A stretch of 27,323 bases of DNA, from the NCBI GenBank assembly GCA_001632435.1, contig KV423999.1, forward strand, positions 18,044 through 45,366, in the 5' to 3' direction. The DNA comes from Calocera cornea HHB12733 (taxonomy: Eukaryota > Basidiomycota > Dacrymycetes > Dacrymycetales > Dacrymycetaceae). The first letter of the stretch is position 1, and each line of letters starts with the position of its first letter. The position numbers and the translations under genes are program-made. Below are positions 9,462 through 21,721 of the stretch, in pieces. Below the pieces are notes generated by a model. That model was not told the origin of the DNA. It saw nothing but the letters and a program-made list of their open reading frames with translations, and did not search any database.

Positions 9462-12400
9462 TCACTTGTTTGCTTTCTTTGTAGTCTTCTTGCAAAATCT
9501 GTCTTTGCTCGGGTCCCTGCCGATTCCTTGTCGCTCGTTGGCACGGCTAAGCTTTCGTCGCTGGACAGCTTTATCTGCTCGACACAAGCGAACCGAGGGT
9601 GTCAGGCCCAAGAGATCGAGCTTCAACTGTCTCACTTCTGCAACTGACCACGATGTGCATGGTGCACCTTCCCCTGGAAGATAGCGGATGACGTCTTCGT
9701 CTTCATCCGACTCCATCTCGACATCACGTTCCCCATTGTGCTCCTCATCGCTCTGTAGCGGCTCTCCTTCTTGGGGATTGCCATCGACGTCGTCGTATAT
9801 CTTGTAAGGAACTGCACGTCTATGAGATGGGTATGTACTGCATTCATCAGGCAAGGCTCACTGTTCCGCAGATGTCGATTGCGCTCAAAACATGCTCGGC
9901 CGTCCCTTGTGCATGGAGTACACTTCTTTCCCTTGCGCGGCTTGTCGCACATCTCATATTCCTTGGATTCTTCTGCAAGGATACCCTTCGCCTTGTCCAC
10001 ATAAGTAAGTTTTCTTTGTTGACAATTTTGACATCTGAAGGTGGCATGACGCAGCTATGCAACACATTAGTACTTACATGAGTAGTCTGTGGCGCTGATA
10101 CCTGAACTCACAATACAAGGGTTCTTTCTGGGTGCAATCACTGCCACCACACCATGCTGACGTACAATCTTCGCTGACAATTGCGAGAGCGGTACATCCT
10201 TTGGTACGATTCGTTCTCCAATATTGCGTCCATCTTTTGCGGTCCACGCCCTCAAGCCGGCTTCACTCTTGACGATCTGCAGTGAAATGATCGTGCGCCC
10301 AGTAAAGACACCCCTCTTGTAGTACATGTGCTGTTTTCGGGGATGGGATTCCACAGCAACGTAATAATTCTCCAGTGGCTTGTTCGCAATGCTTTGGACC
10401 TGCGACTCAGATGCTGTCGACGCACTCTGGCTGTCGCTAGATGGCGTATGTGAGCGATAGGGATCCTTCCGCGGTAGGATTTTGTCCTCCAAGGCTCCAT
10501 CCGTTTCAGTATCTGATCGTTCCGATCGAGTTCTCTTCCTCGATCCAGTTGACGAGCTTAGTTCACCGTGGGCCCGCTCCTCGGCGACGTCTGAAGAAAC
10601 TGCATCCAATGAACCGACTGTCCCCTCCAGTTGCAGTGGTAGATCGGATCTTCCGGACGAAGACAGGCCTCTGTTCGGTGTGCTGAGTGAGATAGCATGC
10701 CCTTCCCCGACCTCGGTTGACAGAGGGTCCCTCTGAGGTGTGCTCCCGACGTGATTCGCTGGCCAGCCCGACTCGTTAAAGGCATTGTCGTCGTCGTTCC
10801 ATCCACTCACATCCCCTGTGTCGTCTTCGCCGGTTCTACCGTCATCTGAGATGACATTCGCTTGATTATAATCGTCCACCGACGCCGTTGACGTACTAAT
10901 AGGGTCCCATGGCAACGGAGGCCCGGAGCGACTTCCATGGCATGCCGAAGGTCCTTCAAGAATGTTTGGCCAGGTTGGCATCGCATGCATGTCCCATGAG
11001 GGGGGTGAAAGAGAGGGACGGTCATCGATGCTGATAGATGGCTGTTCGTTGTTCTGAGCTGTTTTCTCCACGTCCGTATCGGTTGAGTCGATGCGAGACT
11101 CAACTGACCTCTCCTTTTCGCCATCGATAATGGACAACAAGTCTCTCACAGACGCTTGCTGTGCTGCGGAAGCTTCGCTTCCCGCATGGACAGTACTGAG
11201 TGAATGCCCTCCAAGTTGAACGCTCGTTTCGTCAATGTTTTCTCTGTTGGTCATTGTTTGCAATGGACTTAAAGCGATGGTCTCTGCGGCCCTACGGTCG
11301 TCAAGATATTCCCCGCTAACCATGCTCGAAAGAGTTTCCTCTTCTGTATCGTCGACATTCGGAGGATCAGCAACTTGTCCATCGAGTTCTGGGCTTGCGA
11401 CACGTTCGAGCTCAGTGAGATCGACTGCCTTGCCCTTCCTCTTGCGTTCCGAATATTCCTTCTGCAGATCCGGACCACCATCGTGTTCCTTGGTCATAGC
11501 TCCGAATCGGACACCCTGCCGAATTGTCTCTACTGCCTCTGCGCCGCTGTCCGATTGGTCTTGCGTAGGCAAATCATGTCGGATTGGTGTCCTCTTGCTC
11601 GACGTCTTGAGGACCCGCGACTTAACCGCACGGATGTGTCCGCGAGTTTCGTCCATCATCTGTGCTTCAGAATATTCATAGCACTCGATATGTTCTTCCC
11701 GAATGTGGCATGGAATGTTGACGATATCCGGTAAACAATCCTTCAAGCGCGTGCTCCCCTGCCGAATGAATGCCACTGCTGAGTTCAGGAATCCCATAGC
11801 GATTTGGTTGAAGGCGGAGTCCATGGTACAAACGCTCTCCTCGTCGAATACAGCATATAATAAACCCTGCATAAAGACAAGTCAGCTAAGAGGCAAATGG
11901 AGAGCAAACGTGTCTAGTCGCAAGGCCTCACTCACCAGAGCACAGCATACCGCTTTAGACCTGTCTTCCTCAGTTTCATGAGCAGCATTAGCCGCGGCGT
12001 ACACTTTCATCTGCCAAAACTCCTTGTCGAATTGCTCGAGCGATAGTGGTTCGAGATTCTCATACAACGGACAATGCGTGAGCGAGGCAGCCGACATGCG
12101 TTCGACTGGCAAGAAATTGAGAGGTAATGTGAATTGGTATTCACTCGGAGCTACGGCTGTTTCATTTCCGTTTGTCAACGAGGGTGTAGCTTCAACGAGT
12201 CGATTGAGTTGCTTCAATAATCTTCCCAAGTTACGAGTCATGGGTGCACTCATTTTGACACCTGACGCATGGCATAAGATAGCATAGGACAGCTATGTTA
12301 CCACCAAACATAATCAGAAATGGTTCATGATGTCGGTGGAAGTTTACTCTCACTCACCCAAGGATCAAGCACCCGTGATATATACACTTCTACCGCCAAT

Positions 12401-13525
12401 GGGTTGAGGCGAATCTCCCATGTCACCTCCGGAATGATAGCATCGAGCAAACAATCTCCAAAGTTCGCATCAATGAAGTCGACAACAGCTTGGTCCCTTT
12501 GCTCCGCAGTCCAAGTCCACCAATGAGAGCGTTCGAGTCTTTGTGTAGCTGCCAATGGAGCTTGCAACCACAACCACGGCGTGCGTCCAAGGATGAACCG
12601 AGAGATCGGACTAGGCACGAAGTCTTGCCCAAGTACTGTGAGATGTGTCGGAACATCGTGTCTCCATAGAAGCGTTCGCGCGTGTGTTGCATCCTCCAAT
12701 AACTTGAGTTGCAGCTTGCCCGGGAAGTCCCCGAGTCCTAAACGCAGTCTTGCTTTGTTTAGTATGGTCTGTTCCGTTCATCAGATTTGCTCTCTGCAAG
12801 GTGGCATACACGCACCCAAAGTTCTCTTGCGATACGCTGATATGTTATATGCATGTCGACTAAGCCGCCCACAGGTGCGTCAGGAAACAAGCGGAACAGT
12901 CGTGTCGCCAGCACTGTAAAATAATATCGACTTCGATGTTCCCAGTCGATAGAGACCTGCTGATGACCATAGGGAGTCTTGTACCGCAGAGAGAGTCGTC
13001 CGTCACACGCAAAGAAGTTCTCAGGACTTGGAGAGACGCCAGGTCGAACATGCTTGTAGCAGTCATACAGACAAAAGTACTCGTTAGGAAGCTGCTGCGT
13101 GTGCAAACCGCGAGCCCGGTCCATGGGGAGGTGCCGTCCCTTCCGCTCAAGCTTCTCTCCTGTTGACAGTAGAATGTGCACCCTGTGAGCTAACGGGTTT
13201 GGATGGTCGTGTGCAAGACCCATGAAGTAGAAGTAGCTGATGAAGGGGTTCTACCATCCATCAGTACGGCCTTACACCGATACGTGATCTCACAGAAGCT
13301 CACCAGCACAGCTGAACACCTTAATACCTGCTCTTTCAAGTCGAAGCTCCCATCCACGTCAAGTGTCTCAGGTAGCTGTAGCTCCCTCCAGATGAATGCG
13401 AGTAGTTCTTCTGTTATCGCCTCCATGGACTGCGTTGTCTGCTGCTGCACTTCTGCGCTCGATCGACCTTGTCGACCCATATCCACCCGAAGGAAGTGAC
13501 ACTTGGCGTCGTCTTCGCCTGACAT
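9462..13525 (-). CDS. Very large unknown protein with C-terminal Cys cluster and acidic tail
   Basis: Exons 13525-13304, 13250-12816, 12768-12358, 12292-11936 and 11866-10078 join in phase through introns of 53, 47, 65 and 69 nt with good donors and branch points. They give over 1000 residues. The N-terminal ~450 residues look globular (NPFISYFYFMGLAHDHPNP, LPNEYFCLYDCYKHVRPG, HWWTWTAEQRDQAVVDFID). Residues from about 520 to 1000 are Ser/Glu-rich and disordered. The big exon ends ISATDYS before a GTAAGT donor. Downstream a Cys-rich segment (CQNCQQRK ... CTPCTRDGRACFERN) and a final acidic then Lys-rich exon to 9462 clearly belong on this strand, but I could not resolve their phases. I recognise no domain. 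The size, Cys cluster and lack of a host homologue make it a candidate element-specific nuclear or DNA-binding protein. Confidence 0.65.
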
Positions 13526-14099
13526 CGCGCTGCTCGGGAATGACAATGCATACAATAAGTAATAACCTCTAAAGCCGAAACGAGGATGGCAGCAAGTTAC
13601 GAGCTGTACTGTCACGATCAGAGGGGTACTGTAGCGGTATACTAACGAAGGTGCGCATCACCAAACCCTAACGGAAGCATTGAGCCATAACCGGACGCGC
13701 GAAGAGGGCCAAGGCAGGTGACACTACTTCAATTGCGCGGCCAAGGAAGTAAACGAAGATTTTTACTTATGTAGGAGAGTTTGGCGTAGGGGACGCAGAG
13801 CGCATTTCCTCCGCTCTCGACTCAGGTATCTTCTCTTTTCTCCGCATGTCAAGATCCAAACGAGGGGTGACCAGGGTCAAATGACCAGTGTTCAGGGCCA
13901 AATTCGCGCCCAAAGACCCCTGATGACGGATGACCGCGCACCTTCGTGTACCACTACGCACATGAGCACGCGAGGGCGGATTCAAATCGTTCCGCCAAGG
14001 CCACGAGCTGTCGCTATATAAGCACCGTGTCTCGTCCCTGGCGCGAGGCTCGTCAGAAACGCCACCCTGACACTCCCCTCCATCCCAACCATCGCTACT
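13526..14099. promoter_or_regulatory. Divergent promoter region between the large gene and the 14100 gene
   Basis: A 574-bp gene-free stretch between two head-to-head genes. Several CG-rich ACGCG/CGCGC words occur (for example near 13693, GGACGCGCG). The side facing 14100 has a clear TATA box. I see no ORF that I would call here. Confidence 0.5.
14014..14022 (+). promoter_or_regulatory. TATA box of the 14100 gene
   Basis: CTATATAAG lies about 80 bp upstream of the ATG at 14100, placing a start site near 14045 with a 5' leader of roughly 50 nt. This is a textbook spacing for a fungal core promoter. Confidence 0.65.
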
Positions 14100-16125
14100 A
14101 TGAGCTCTACAATTCTGTCTCGTACTTCGCGGGGACAGGCTTCATATCCTGCTTATGACCTCTACACAACCTACACTTTACCACTCAATGTTTCGAGCCC
14201 TACACGTTCCGCTGCTGCTGACAAGCCCCCCGAGGGACAGCTCAACAAACGGAAGAGGAGCCCATCGCCTGACGCTGATAAGGGATCATCCAGTTGGAAT
14301 ATTTCTGTCATCCGCAAAATATCCTACTCCCTGCCGCAAGGAATCGCATCGATATCTACATATTGCAACTGGGTGTTAATGTCCGGAGACGGTGGACTAA
14401 ATGCCATTTGTCATGCTCCCACATGTCCTCCTACGACTTATACGTGGCCCGGAGAAGGTTCACCTCTTCGCCGAATCAAAGGCATTCAGTGGCACACAAA
14501 GGCTGTCAATACGTCACCAGGTGTCCTAGAGGTGATTGCCTCTTTCTCCGCCAGCGAACACGTGGTCGGTTCCGACAACTCGCCGGGGTCTTATGACTCA
14601 GTCCACATCGCGTTCCAACCCATTCCTCATATTATCGCGATCATCCGGGGCTCAAGTCAGCCGATCGGTTTCGACGGCACTTGGGCTGCGTTCGCAGAGC
14701 ATAATGGAGTCAAGGCCGCTCACCTGTATCGCGTGGATGACAAAGCAACACTGTCCCTTGGCCTTTCACACCAGGTATGAGTGTTGTCTGCAATCCTTGC
14801 CGAGTTTTATGTTGACTCCAAACTTAGGATCTGGATCTTGGAGTTGTATTCGCGCCACGGAGCTCCACCGCTATTTGCTTTTCTATTGAAACCGAGCTGT
14901 TCCGCATACACAACGTTCCACCTCTCGATGTCCACGTTGGGTATATTCCTTGCCAACTCAAAGTGTATGTTGATCCAACCGCTGGGTCGATATTCGTCAT
15001 GAGACGGGACGATTTCATTGGTCTATTCACAAACATCCTCACTGAGGAGGACACGGAACACCGCCAAATTCCCAAGCCTTGGTCGCGGATCGCCATCCCA
15101 TCGGATTACTATCTTGGCGACTTCGCTCTCATCGAAGAAGGGCGATATATCATCACGATACTTCACGACCGACGAGGCCGGCAACCAACACTGCTGCAAT
15201 TGACATCACTACCGCCACTTCCTCGGAAGCTGCTGAATGATGACAACGACGCACCGGATCCTACGACTGTCACACTACTGAAATCCGAGCCCGGCGAAAA
15301 TAACATCCTCCTGCACTCGAACTGTATAGTGACTATACCCGATCCTGTATGGCCGGGAATCAAGCTACTCTTAGGACAGAGACATTCGTCATTATGGGTA
15401 CAACTGTCAATCGTCCTTCCAAGTGGAGTTCTGAGTCCCTTGGAGCCGAAGGTCCTCGATGGTACCGTGATAGACATAGTACCCATCGCGGAAGAGCATT
15501 TAATGGATCGCCTGGTAAGTGGTTTCAGCCATTCTGTTACAGAATCTAACGGTGCCTACAGTCTGAACTTGAAGATAGATTGAAGACGAGTGTTGCTCTT
15601 CCCTACCAATTCGCAAAGGACGAAATGCTTGATACGGCCGAGTGGGAAGACTGGGACGAGGAAGACTGGCTTGTGGGCGACTCCCTTGCTGGCCTAGAGC
15701 GCGAACTCGAAACATGGCCCAACGGCATACTTGCGGGTCTCCGCGTGTGCTACGCCTTTTCGGACATCATTCATATCGTTGCGTTTCGCTCAGAAGGTAC
15801 AATGTCAGAGATCGTCTTCTACACCGGCACAGGCTTCAGCAAGCGGTTCTTCGCCTTCCAGCTTGACTATGAAATCAGGAGTCCCGCGCACCATCGCTAC
15901 CGACTTCGCCAGAGTAACAGCAGCGCCGCTCAAGCTCATCAACTGCTCTTCCAGCCGGCCGACCCCAAGAGGGATCGCAGTCCCCATCCAGACTTGCTCG
16001 ACCAGCTGTACGCGGTCTGTAGTGATCTAGATACTCTGAAAGCGAACGTGGCTTTTTTACACCGACCCGAGCAGAGGGCAGTCATGCAACGGTTGTCTGG
16101 CATGTTGTCACACTTTGCCTCGTAA
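14100..16125 (+). CDS. Unknown 641-residue protein, beta-rich, possibly propeller-like
   Basis: Exons 14100-14774, 14828-15514 and 15562-16125 join in phase (introns 53 and 47 nt) into 641 residues. After a Pro/Ser-rich start with a basic patch (NKRKRSPSPDADK, a possible nuclear localisation signal) the protein is a long series of short hydrophobic strands. These recur as hydrophobic-polar blocks such as SISTYCNWVLMSGDGG, VLEVIASFSASEHVVG, DLGVVFAPRSSTAICF and GDFALIEEGRYIITIL, which suggests a beta-propeller, though no WD or Kelch signature is present. An acidic Trp-rich block (EWEDWDEEDW) lies near 475 and the C-terminus looks alpha-helical (LYAVCSDLDTLKANVAFL). No family recognised. The start is well supported by the TATA box. 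It ends 75 bp before the convergent deaminase gene. Confidence 0.75.
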
Positions 16126-16199
16126 AGCATGTCGCACAACTTGTATATATAATAGGATGGTCATGAATTATATCTACTGCATCAGTATCACAGTCGCCG

Positions 16200-17996
16200 C
16201 TACGGGAGTTTTCCACGGTTGATCCTCTCCTCATTCTCCGGAATCGTCCGCACTTTCCACCCCTTCCAACCAGAAGCCACATTGTTGTATTGCGTCACGA
16301 TAGCGATTCCATTCTGCGCTGCCCAGTCCTTCAGCGCAGAGCAGAACAGAGAACATCTCCAACAAGGCACCATCCATACGCTTTCCTTGGTGGCCCTATT
16401 TCGCCCGTCACGCGCACTGAGAGAAGTCTTGATACGCTGGATCAGAACGGCGCCGTCCGCGTTCTCGATGTCTACACGGGCACCATCCAAGATGCCTCGG
16501 AGAATGGTACTCTTGATAGTCACCAGTCTCACGGTGACACTCCCGAGATCTTTTCGCCGATTGTCTTCCTTAAGTCTGTTGCACAGCCTTAATTCGCACG
16601 TTAGCACGACCTGGTAGCTCATGGCGATCACGTACCATATGAAAATGTGCGTTTCCGCACAATTCCCAATCTCTGTCTTAGACACGAATCCTCTTTGCTT
16701 AGTCTCCACGTCACGCGCAGCCACCTCTAGCTCAGCCAACTTTGTGAATCTCGCAGGCGGCAGCAGTCCTTGCAATATAGCCCGACGACCGCGAGATAGA
16801 ATGGTCTTTTGTTCTTCATGTGTGAGCCATTCTCCCGGGGTGGATACCGTAGCAAGAAATTGATTGACATCATCGCTGATCGTGCTCTTGCCGGACGGTT
16901 GCACTACGAAAACGGTCGACCACGCAATAGGCAGCTCTGTGTACGGAAAGATTCGACTCGAGAGCCACCATGCAGCGAGCAGTCGATATTCTGCTTCCTC
17001 TTCGTTGTCCACGCGCATACCACAGCTGAGGACTTGCACTAATCCACTGTCAGATGCATAGTCGCACTTGGGGAGACCACGTACTGAGCGCCGTGATTGC
17101 CTCGCCTATCATAAACGGTGCCTTATCGACTTCCGTTTCGACAGTCCGAAGCATCCATCCCGGTTCGCCCGGAAAATCGTACCCAGTTTGTCCTTCAGAT
17201 CTGACCACCTTGCAATACAGGCTCGGCGTATTGCCCCTGGAAAGAATGGGAATTAGCATCTCGAACCGATTGAAGCCAACATCGCGTAACGCACTGCATC
17301 TTCGCATCAAGGGCTGGTTCCAGGAACACCAGGTATGCTTCAGCGATCCCCTTTCTCTCGCGACCCTTGCCACCATAAGCAAAGCTACGAAGCTTGTCCT
17401 TGATGTCCTAACGTGCAGCCACCGAGTTAGGCAAGTCCGCATCATAGGTGAGAGGAATGATACTACCTGAAGTGCATCCAGACAAAGGATTTCATAGAAA
17501 ACATCTTGAAAGACACGCGAACACATGTAAGCTATGCGGAAAGTCAGTCACCATGCGGCACGTTTAGCAACGAGTCAATCGCGTATCGCACCAGACCACA
17601 CGGGAACAATTCGGCCTGCTTCGTCTGGTAGAGCGTACTAGTGATGAACGGGCTATACGACTGGGGCGACTGATACACGCACCAAGTTATTTGTATGATT
17701 ATGTTCGAGTCCTGTCCAAGCAGATATCAATTTATCGCACGTATAGCCGCGAAGGGGAAAAGGAGATGCGACTCACCAGCGCCCGAGACTGTCACTCACA
17801 ACTACTTAAATGCAGGCGACCCTGACCACCCAAACGGCTTGCACGCGCCTTGAACAGGGTGGACCCTACCGCCACACACCAAGCGAACCGCGATCCCCGA
17901 TGATTCCGCTACCTTCTGGCACAGCCACCGTGGATCGTCATAGAGTAACCATGCATGCCCCCTCAGCCATCTGAGCAACTGCTTGGACTCGGTCAA
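16200..17996 (-). CDS. Zinc deaminase-like protein (CAE ... PCWRC)
   Basis: Deaminases of the cytidine/nucleic-acid superfamily use a (H/C)xE motif and a PCxxC motif to hold zinc. The last exons 17293-17085, 17038-16636 and 16587-16200 carry EIGNCAETHIFIW and, about 80 residues later, VWMVPCWRCSLFC, so Cys, catalytic Glu and the Cys pair are all present. Upstream exons 17711-17552 (SPQSYSPFITSTLYQ), 17531-17467 and 17407-17328 join in phase, but only by accepting a 20-nt intron (17551-17532) and a 34-nt intron (17327-17294). Otherwise translation could start at the ATG at 17526, giving 379 residues. Another coding-like stretch, LLYDDPRWLCQKVAESSG, near 17940 probably holds an earlier exon, so the 5' limit is approximate. 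The substrate is unknown; basidiomycete genomes carry poorly studied deaminases of this kind. Confidence 0.72.
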
Positions 17997-18331
17997 CGAT
18001 CGATATCATTGGCTCATCAGAGAATGCACTTAGCGTCGGCCTTGCACATCAAACAACTTGATGCGGTATATGTCATGAGCAGCAGTGCTGTGAGCGTGTC
18101 GCCATTCCCAGACTCCACATGCTTTCTCCATCTATGCTCCATCCAAGCTCATCCCTGACTATTTCCGCATGCACATTTCCTCGTTCCAAGCAATCACGCG
18201 TAGAGAGCACCATCTCTTCTCAACGATACCATGGTTTACCAGACAAGTTATTCGGCTGAAAATAGATGTTGGACGTACATGCACTAGGCATCGGCGTGCA
18301 CATCCTACTATTCCGACGAAGTCTAGCTGCC
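17997..18331. other. Spacer between the deaminase-like and PIF1 genes, no firm gene
   Basis: May include the first exon of the deaminase-like gene on the minus strand. The plus-strand frame from 17955 (MPPQPSEQLLG) shows no recognisable content. PIF1 ends at 18332. Confidence 0.35.
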
Positions 18332-20440
18332 TCATTCTTCTTCCCATTGTAGATAATAGTCCACAATCATAGGGTTCGGCCGCAGCTATACATTCGTATC
18401 AGTTACGTCTGACATCAGAATCTGCATATCTTACCATGCATAGGTTATACCCGACCAGCTGCACCCCCTCAGCACAAACTGCTCGGGATATTGCTACATA
18501 AAGATGACCTAGCATAAATCAACACACACGAACGACAGGCAGAGCCTACCAACACACCATAGTCGAACGACGTGCTAACGTCAATCTTGACGCGCTGTAG
18601 AGTCTGCCCTTGGGCTTTATGTACTGTAAGGGCCCACGCGAGTATAAGAGGCAACTAATCAGTATTAGCCGTGTCACCAAGCTGGTACTGTGAAGAGCTC
18701 ACGCACTTGCACCCGATGAGACGACATCCCCCATTTGCCCCCTATAATGAAATCGAACGGCAATACCAGGTGAATCTTTGGTTCTTCCCCTGGCAGTCCA
18801 TCGAATCGCACTATAGGTAGCCGGGTATCCTCATACGCAAATCCTGTCTTGGAGGGTCGTCCAGCTTTGAGCAGAGAATCCATCGCACCATCGTCCCAGA
18901 CTTGTCCCATGATGTCCCACTCTGCCTCTGAGACAAAGGCGAGAACTTCTCCGCGGCTTCCGTTGACCAAGTTGCTTCCATCATATCTGTTGCTAATGGT
19001 TATTGCCATCTACTCTCTTATAAGAGCTCATCGGCATCGCACCTATTTCGAATCATCATTACCTGCGCTCCGACTTTCAGCTCCAACACCTTAGGAGCAA
19101 GCAGTGAGTCGAGATCGTCATCTAGACCCACCACAGTATCCACAGCTCGGAACGTATGTGGTGGACCCTCGATCTTCTCCAGCTCTCTTTTATTCGCTTC
19201 TCGTACCTGCCACCGGTGACAGTAACTGTGCAAGTTCTGGGAGGCCATCCATCAACAAATTACAAGTCCCTTACAGTTCCGTCGGCCGTCTCCCATCTGG
19301 GTATATGACCGTCCGGCTAAGCGCGTCTAGCTTGGCAAGGAGCTCTTCGGACAGTCGACCGTTTCGAATATCATCGACCAACTTATAGAACTCTGTAGTC
19401 TTACATTAGCATGCCCATCTACCACTCCAAGCAATTCTCACCAAGGTCTTTCTGTCGATGAGCCTCCTTCAGAATCGCCGGACGGCCGAATATTTTCCAT
19501 ACTTCAGCCTGAAATGCGAACTTGACTGTATCACGTCCATTTCCGATAGGAGGTAACTGATAGAAATCCCCTGAAACCACGACCTACCGCAAGCAAGGTG
19601 AGGACATTGTGCACCTAGGAGCATGACAATCCAACCTGAAGACCGCCGAATGGCCTGTCATCCTTCCTTACATGTGATACAGCACTGGACAAGCGGTCTA
19701 AAAAACCACCATCAAGAAGAGAAACTACATCGCCATTGAGTCCTCGATTAACAACTGGAAGAGGAACATAACGTACTTTCATCGATGATGAGAACTTGCA
19801 GGAAGAGCCACCGATCACGCGCACGTGGATTGCCCTCGATCATCTCTGCAAGCCTGCTCGCAGAGCCGTGTCCCAGCCCGACCCCGGCAAATGCGTGAAG
19901 AGTGATACCCGCAATATTGACCGCTGCCACGCCGGTTGACGCTGTTACTGCGACAGTTTCTGGCTCATCCGCATATCGTTCGTATAGAGCTTTGATGATG
20001 CTTCTCAACAGGACCGTCTTTCCGGTGCCTCATAATTACATCAGCATTAGAACCATATGCAAGACCCAACATCACGCACCTGCTGCCCCCGTGATAAACG
20101 TGTTCTTGCCGCTCAGCACTTCGTCCCGAATTCGCGTCTGCTCTGCATTGAGCGTCCTAACCTCGAGTTCTTCTCTCCTAGCAGCCTCTGCTAGACACAT
20201 ATCCATCGTGTACGGCTTGGGCCATCCTGTGATCCTCACCGGACGAGGTGGCTGGATGTCCGCTCGAAACGACACTTCCGACCAATCGCTCGTTTCCCTC
20301 GTAGGACGGGGCGCGTTCTTACGGAGTTCAAGACTTCGACGTGCTTTGTGAGCAAGCAACACAGCTTTCGCAACCTCGCCAGTACGTCGTCGCATTGGGA
20401 GAGCCTTCTTACTCGGTGCAAGATGGAGGTCGTGAGACAC
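18332..20440 (-). CDS. pif1: PIF1-family DNA helicase, complete
   Basis: PIF1 is a 5'-3' superfamily 1B helicase that unwinds G-quadruplex, fork and telomeric DNA. Ten exons join in phase: 20440-20080, 20028-19777, 19724-19636, 19583-19442, 19392-19275, 19225-19043, 18986-18707, 18654-18558, 18508-18435 and 18385-18332, giving 549 residues. Introns are 49-56 nt. Motifs in order: Q-motif LNAEQ (97-101), Walker A GAAGTGKT (118-125), TASTGVAA, Walker B LIIDE (to 204) followed by [20 protein letters not shown] (239-246), [23 protein letters not shown] (486-494) and YVAISRA (511-517). All catalytic residues are kept. The N-terminal ~95 residues are short and basic, and no Rep or nuclease domain is attached, so this is not a Helitron RepHel. 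It is divergent from the 20694 gene across a 253-bp intergenic region. Confidence 0.95.
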
Positions 20441-20693
20441 TTAGAGTGAATGCACAGATGAAATTGGAATGGACGAAGGATAGTGCGCCCTCGCGCGTCT
20501 TCGGGCGCGCAAGAAACGACACGCCACCCGTGGCACTTGGCTGCATTATGTAATATTACGTTCCCCACAGTCTCGGTGAAGCGGTGCAATTAGCATCCGT
20601 GACGCTGAAAACAGTCATCCATATGAGTCGCTCGCCCACCCTTTGCGGTATCTCGGCGATTTACTGACTGCCTGCCACAGAGGTTATTCATCA
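20441..20693. promoter_or_regulatory. Shared upstream region of PIF1 (-) and the 20694 gene (+)
   Basis: A 253-bp divergent intergenic region. It contains a GC-rich stretch near 20488-20511 with CTCGCGCG and GGGCGCGC words in near-inverted arrangement. No TATA box is obvious on either side. Confidence 0.4.
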
Positions 20694-21682
20694 ATGCCAC
20701 CACGTATGTCCCACTGTCTGACTTCGCATTATCACATTAATGTACTCTACAGATCTCAAACAAGAGATCGCACTCTTCCACTCGTACGATCGCCAGAGGA
20801 CAGTGAAATTTATCCGGCATGGTGAAACCTCCGTCTTCTACCCTGTCCGAGGATCCTTCTCTGCGCCTCCCGGCTGGCCTGCACTATTGCGCCTTATAGA
20901 CAATGTTGCTATCTTCTTTATAAGGAGCATCAAGGGCGAGGAACATAACTGTTGGCTATTAACGAAATCTTCCACCAACGCCTATTCCTGTCTCAAAGCC
21001 ACAAACGGTACCCCTCACCCCAACCTACGAGACCTGTTCCTCTGCACTATTCGAGAACCAACCTTCCTGACCTCATCCTCCCTCGCGCGCAAAAGCGCAA
21101 AGTATGGAATCCTTGTTGTGCGCGTCTCACCTAACCTTTGCATTATCACACTAACTGGTACTACCAGCAAGGTGCAGGGCGTCCCTGCGACTTTGAGGTC
21201 AAACAAGAAGAGGTTAATGTCGCTTCAGTTCCTATGACTCCTTTCACTGATCAAATTCGAAGGACGGCCCGCCCATAGTGGAGTACTTGGACGGACACCC
21301 AGACAGATTGACAATGTATGGAGTTCGTCCGTGGCAGCCTATGAGAATATCGCCCATAGAGCTTGTTCGGGACTGCGGCGAGCACCCTCCGTCACGACCA
21401 CCTGACTTTGCCAACATGCCTCATACCGCGATATACTCATACCGCGATGTTGTCTCCCAACGGGTTGATTATTGGCTATGGATGTCCGGTACATGGATCA
21501 AAGCGCACGACGGCATGCAACATCCAGATGTACGGCGCGCACGTCGTCTCTCCCTCGCCCGTGGCTTCCCCAAGTGGATCGACGAGAAATCCTGGAATCG
21601 CCGTGTATGCAAAATTTTGGACGATGAATCTTGTGCCGTGTATGCTAACAGCAATCAGAAAAACCGTGTCCGTCCTTATTAG
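20694..21682 (+). CDS. Unknown 281-residue protein
   Basis: Exons 20694-20703, 20753-21123, 21168-21212 and 21263-21682 join in phase into 281 residues; the first exon is only 10 nt, so the start is less certain than the rest. Readable segments are FHSYDRQRTVKFIRHGE, GSFSAPPGWPALLRLID, KYGILVVRQGAGRPCDFEV and IVEYLDGHPDRLTMYGVRPW. Aromatic-rich YWLWMSGTWIKAHDGM lies near the end. No family or catalytic motif recognised. The gene ends 39 bp before the stop of the convergent gene 21722-22533. Confidence 0.6.
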
Positions 21683-21721
21683 CGCTGTACATCGGCGGTA
21701 TCACCACTCTTCCTTCGGACG

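Noticed and set aside
17955..18158. Plus-strand ORF MPPQPSEQLLG (67 residues)
   Set aside because: Lies opposite a better minus-strand coding segment (YDDPRWLCQKVAESSG) and shows no features of its own.
18332..20440. Helitron based on the PIF1 helicase
   Set aside because: No HUH Rep domain is fused or adjacent, and no TC...CTRR ends with a hairpin were seen. The gene has the architecture of a stand-alone PIF1.
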